Source of the DNA: Chthoniobacterales bacterium
Lineage (GTDB): Bacteria; Verrucomicrobiota; Verrucomicrobiae; Chthoniobacterales; UBA10450
Reading direction: 5' to 3'
Assembly: GCA_003244125.1 (NCBI GenBank)
Contig: QHBL01000369.1
Coordinates: forward strand, 1-5,621
DNA length: 5,621 nucleotides
This document shows positions 4,957 through 5,621 of the stretch, piece by piece. The notes beneath the pieces are model-generated. The model searched no databases and was not told where the DNA came from. It saw only the letters and a list, made by a program, of their open reading frames with translations. The number at the start of each line of letters is the position of its first letter. Position 1 is the first letter of the stretch. Made by a program: the position numbers and the translations under genes.

Positions 4957-5621
4957 TCAAGGCGGTGCGGCGCGGCTGATCACGAGATAGTGTTCATCGC
5001 GCGGTGCATTCGGGCAGAGCGGCTCATGCCGAAGTTCGCCGTTCTGCGCCAGTTGTGGAAGGAGCGCGCGCATGCGCTCTTCGGACCCGATGAGCGCCTC
5101 AAGTTTCCCGGAGTTCCAAGCCTCAACTGCTTCGCCCTGCCGAAGGAAGCCGGGCAGCTGCAAATAAACAACCAGCGCTTCGTTGTCATCCCGGAGAAGG
5201 GCGAAACGCCGGCCGTTCTGCCGAGCCCGCGTTTGCAGATCGCGCGCGCATTTGACCAGGGCACCTCGATCGCAGCGGTAGCCGCTAACGATGCGAGCAA
5301 CAGTGTAGCTCGAGCTAAGGACAACGGCGCCGGCGAGGGTAATGGCAAACCAACGCGCCAGTCGGTCGCTGTTCGCGACTGCCAAGCCGCTCATTACCCC
5401 CACTGCCAAACAGAGCGGCGGCACGACCGGAAAAATGCGGTCGACGCGCTTCGATGGAATGCACGACATCACGATCAATCCCCCGACACCCGACGCCAGC
5501 AGCCAGAAAATTTCCGGCGTCAATTGCGAGAACCATCGTTTCTTCCTTTCCGCCGCGGTCTCACCGAACGCCGTCTTAGCTACCGCTGTCCCCGTTGTAG
5601 CTGCCGGCGTCTCCGGCGGCA
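4957..5621 (-). CDS. GT39/ArnT-like membrane glycosyltransferase, C-terminal part (runs off right edge)
   Basis: The frame is open from the right edge, giving about 220 C-terminal residues. In window numbering, residues 1-24 are Ala/Thr-rich low-complexity sequence (PPETPAATTGTAV...), then a basic ERKKRW patch, then three membrane helices (about 35-53, 62-82 and 88-108). Between the first two lies IPSKRVDRIFPVVPP, which corresponds to the SxKR...YxLPxxP segment of dolichyl-phosphate-mannose or ArnT-type transferases; these move a sugar from a polyprenyl-phosphate donor on the outer face of the inner membrane. A soluble tail of about 110 residues follows, with RRFALLRDDNEALVVYLQLPG and a final HYLVISR strand. 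A TTG at 5521-5523 could be taken as a start, but the coding frame and family pattern continue upstream of it, so I treat the gene as partial. The catalytic N-terminal loop is outside the window, so substrate cannot be inferred. Confidence 0.8.
   Translation of the reverse strand, partial: PPETPAATTGTAVAKTAFGETAAERKKRWFSQLTPEIFWLLASGVGGLIVMSCIPSKRVDRIFPVVPPLCLAVGVMSGLAVANSDRLARWFAITLAGAVVLSSSYTVARIVSGYRCDRGALVKCARDLQTRARQNGRRFALLRDDNEALVVYLQLPGFLRQGEAVEAWNSGKLEALIGSEERMRALLPQLAQNGELRHEPLCPNAPRDEHYLVISRAAPP

Overview
The window is a GC-rich bacterial chromosomal segment that looks like a soil-type Verrucomicrobiota genome. That placement rests mainly on recalled resemblance of three uncharacterised proteins (the tandem secreted proteins, the Pro-rich single-pass protein with a Gly-Cys pair before its membrane helix, and the split membrane-anchored protein) to verrucomicrobial hypothetical proteins, and is inference. 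No mobile element, tRNA, rRNA or CRISPR array was seen.

Layout. Left edge, minus strand: the first 213 codons of mutL (mismatch-repair ATPase), running off the window at base 1. Its start lies beside a good sigma-70-like promoter, placed so that the transcript would begin at or next to the ATG (leaderless). A divergent 138-bp spacer follows, holding two near-identical 11-bp palindromes 73 bp apart, one on the mutL -35 and one on a weak possible -35 for the gene going right. Plus strand: an A-type Fe-S carrier (IscA/ErpA family), then a short membrane-anchor ORF and a 435-codon ORF in the same frame, separated only by one TGA and nine open codons. These last two read best as one anchored protein interrupted by a single stop codon.

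Right half, minus strand, read from the right edge leftward: the C-terminal part of a GT39/ArnT-like membrane glycosyltransferase (runs off the window), a small secreted protein, a degenerate tandem copy of it (an in-frame TAG plus a one-base insertion in a homopolymer), a HIT-family Ap4A-phosphorylase-like protein, and a 225-residue single-pass membrane protein. The short spacings suggest an operon or two overlapping units. The last gene meets the plus-strand gene tail to tail with one base between the stop codons.

How they work together: there is no obvious single pathway. mutL and the Fe-S carrier are housekeeping genes; the minus-strand cluster is mainly envelope or secreted proteins plus a nucleotide-hydrolysing HIT protein. 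The most interesting points are the paired palindromes over the divergent promoters, the single-stop split of the anchored protein, and the decayed tandem paralog. Three separate reading-frame lesions within 5.6 kb make it necessary to tell real gene decay from assembly error. I see no convincing new defence or mobile system here.
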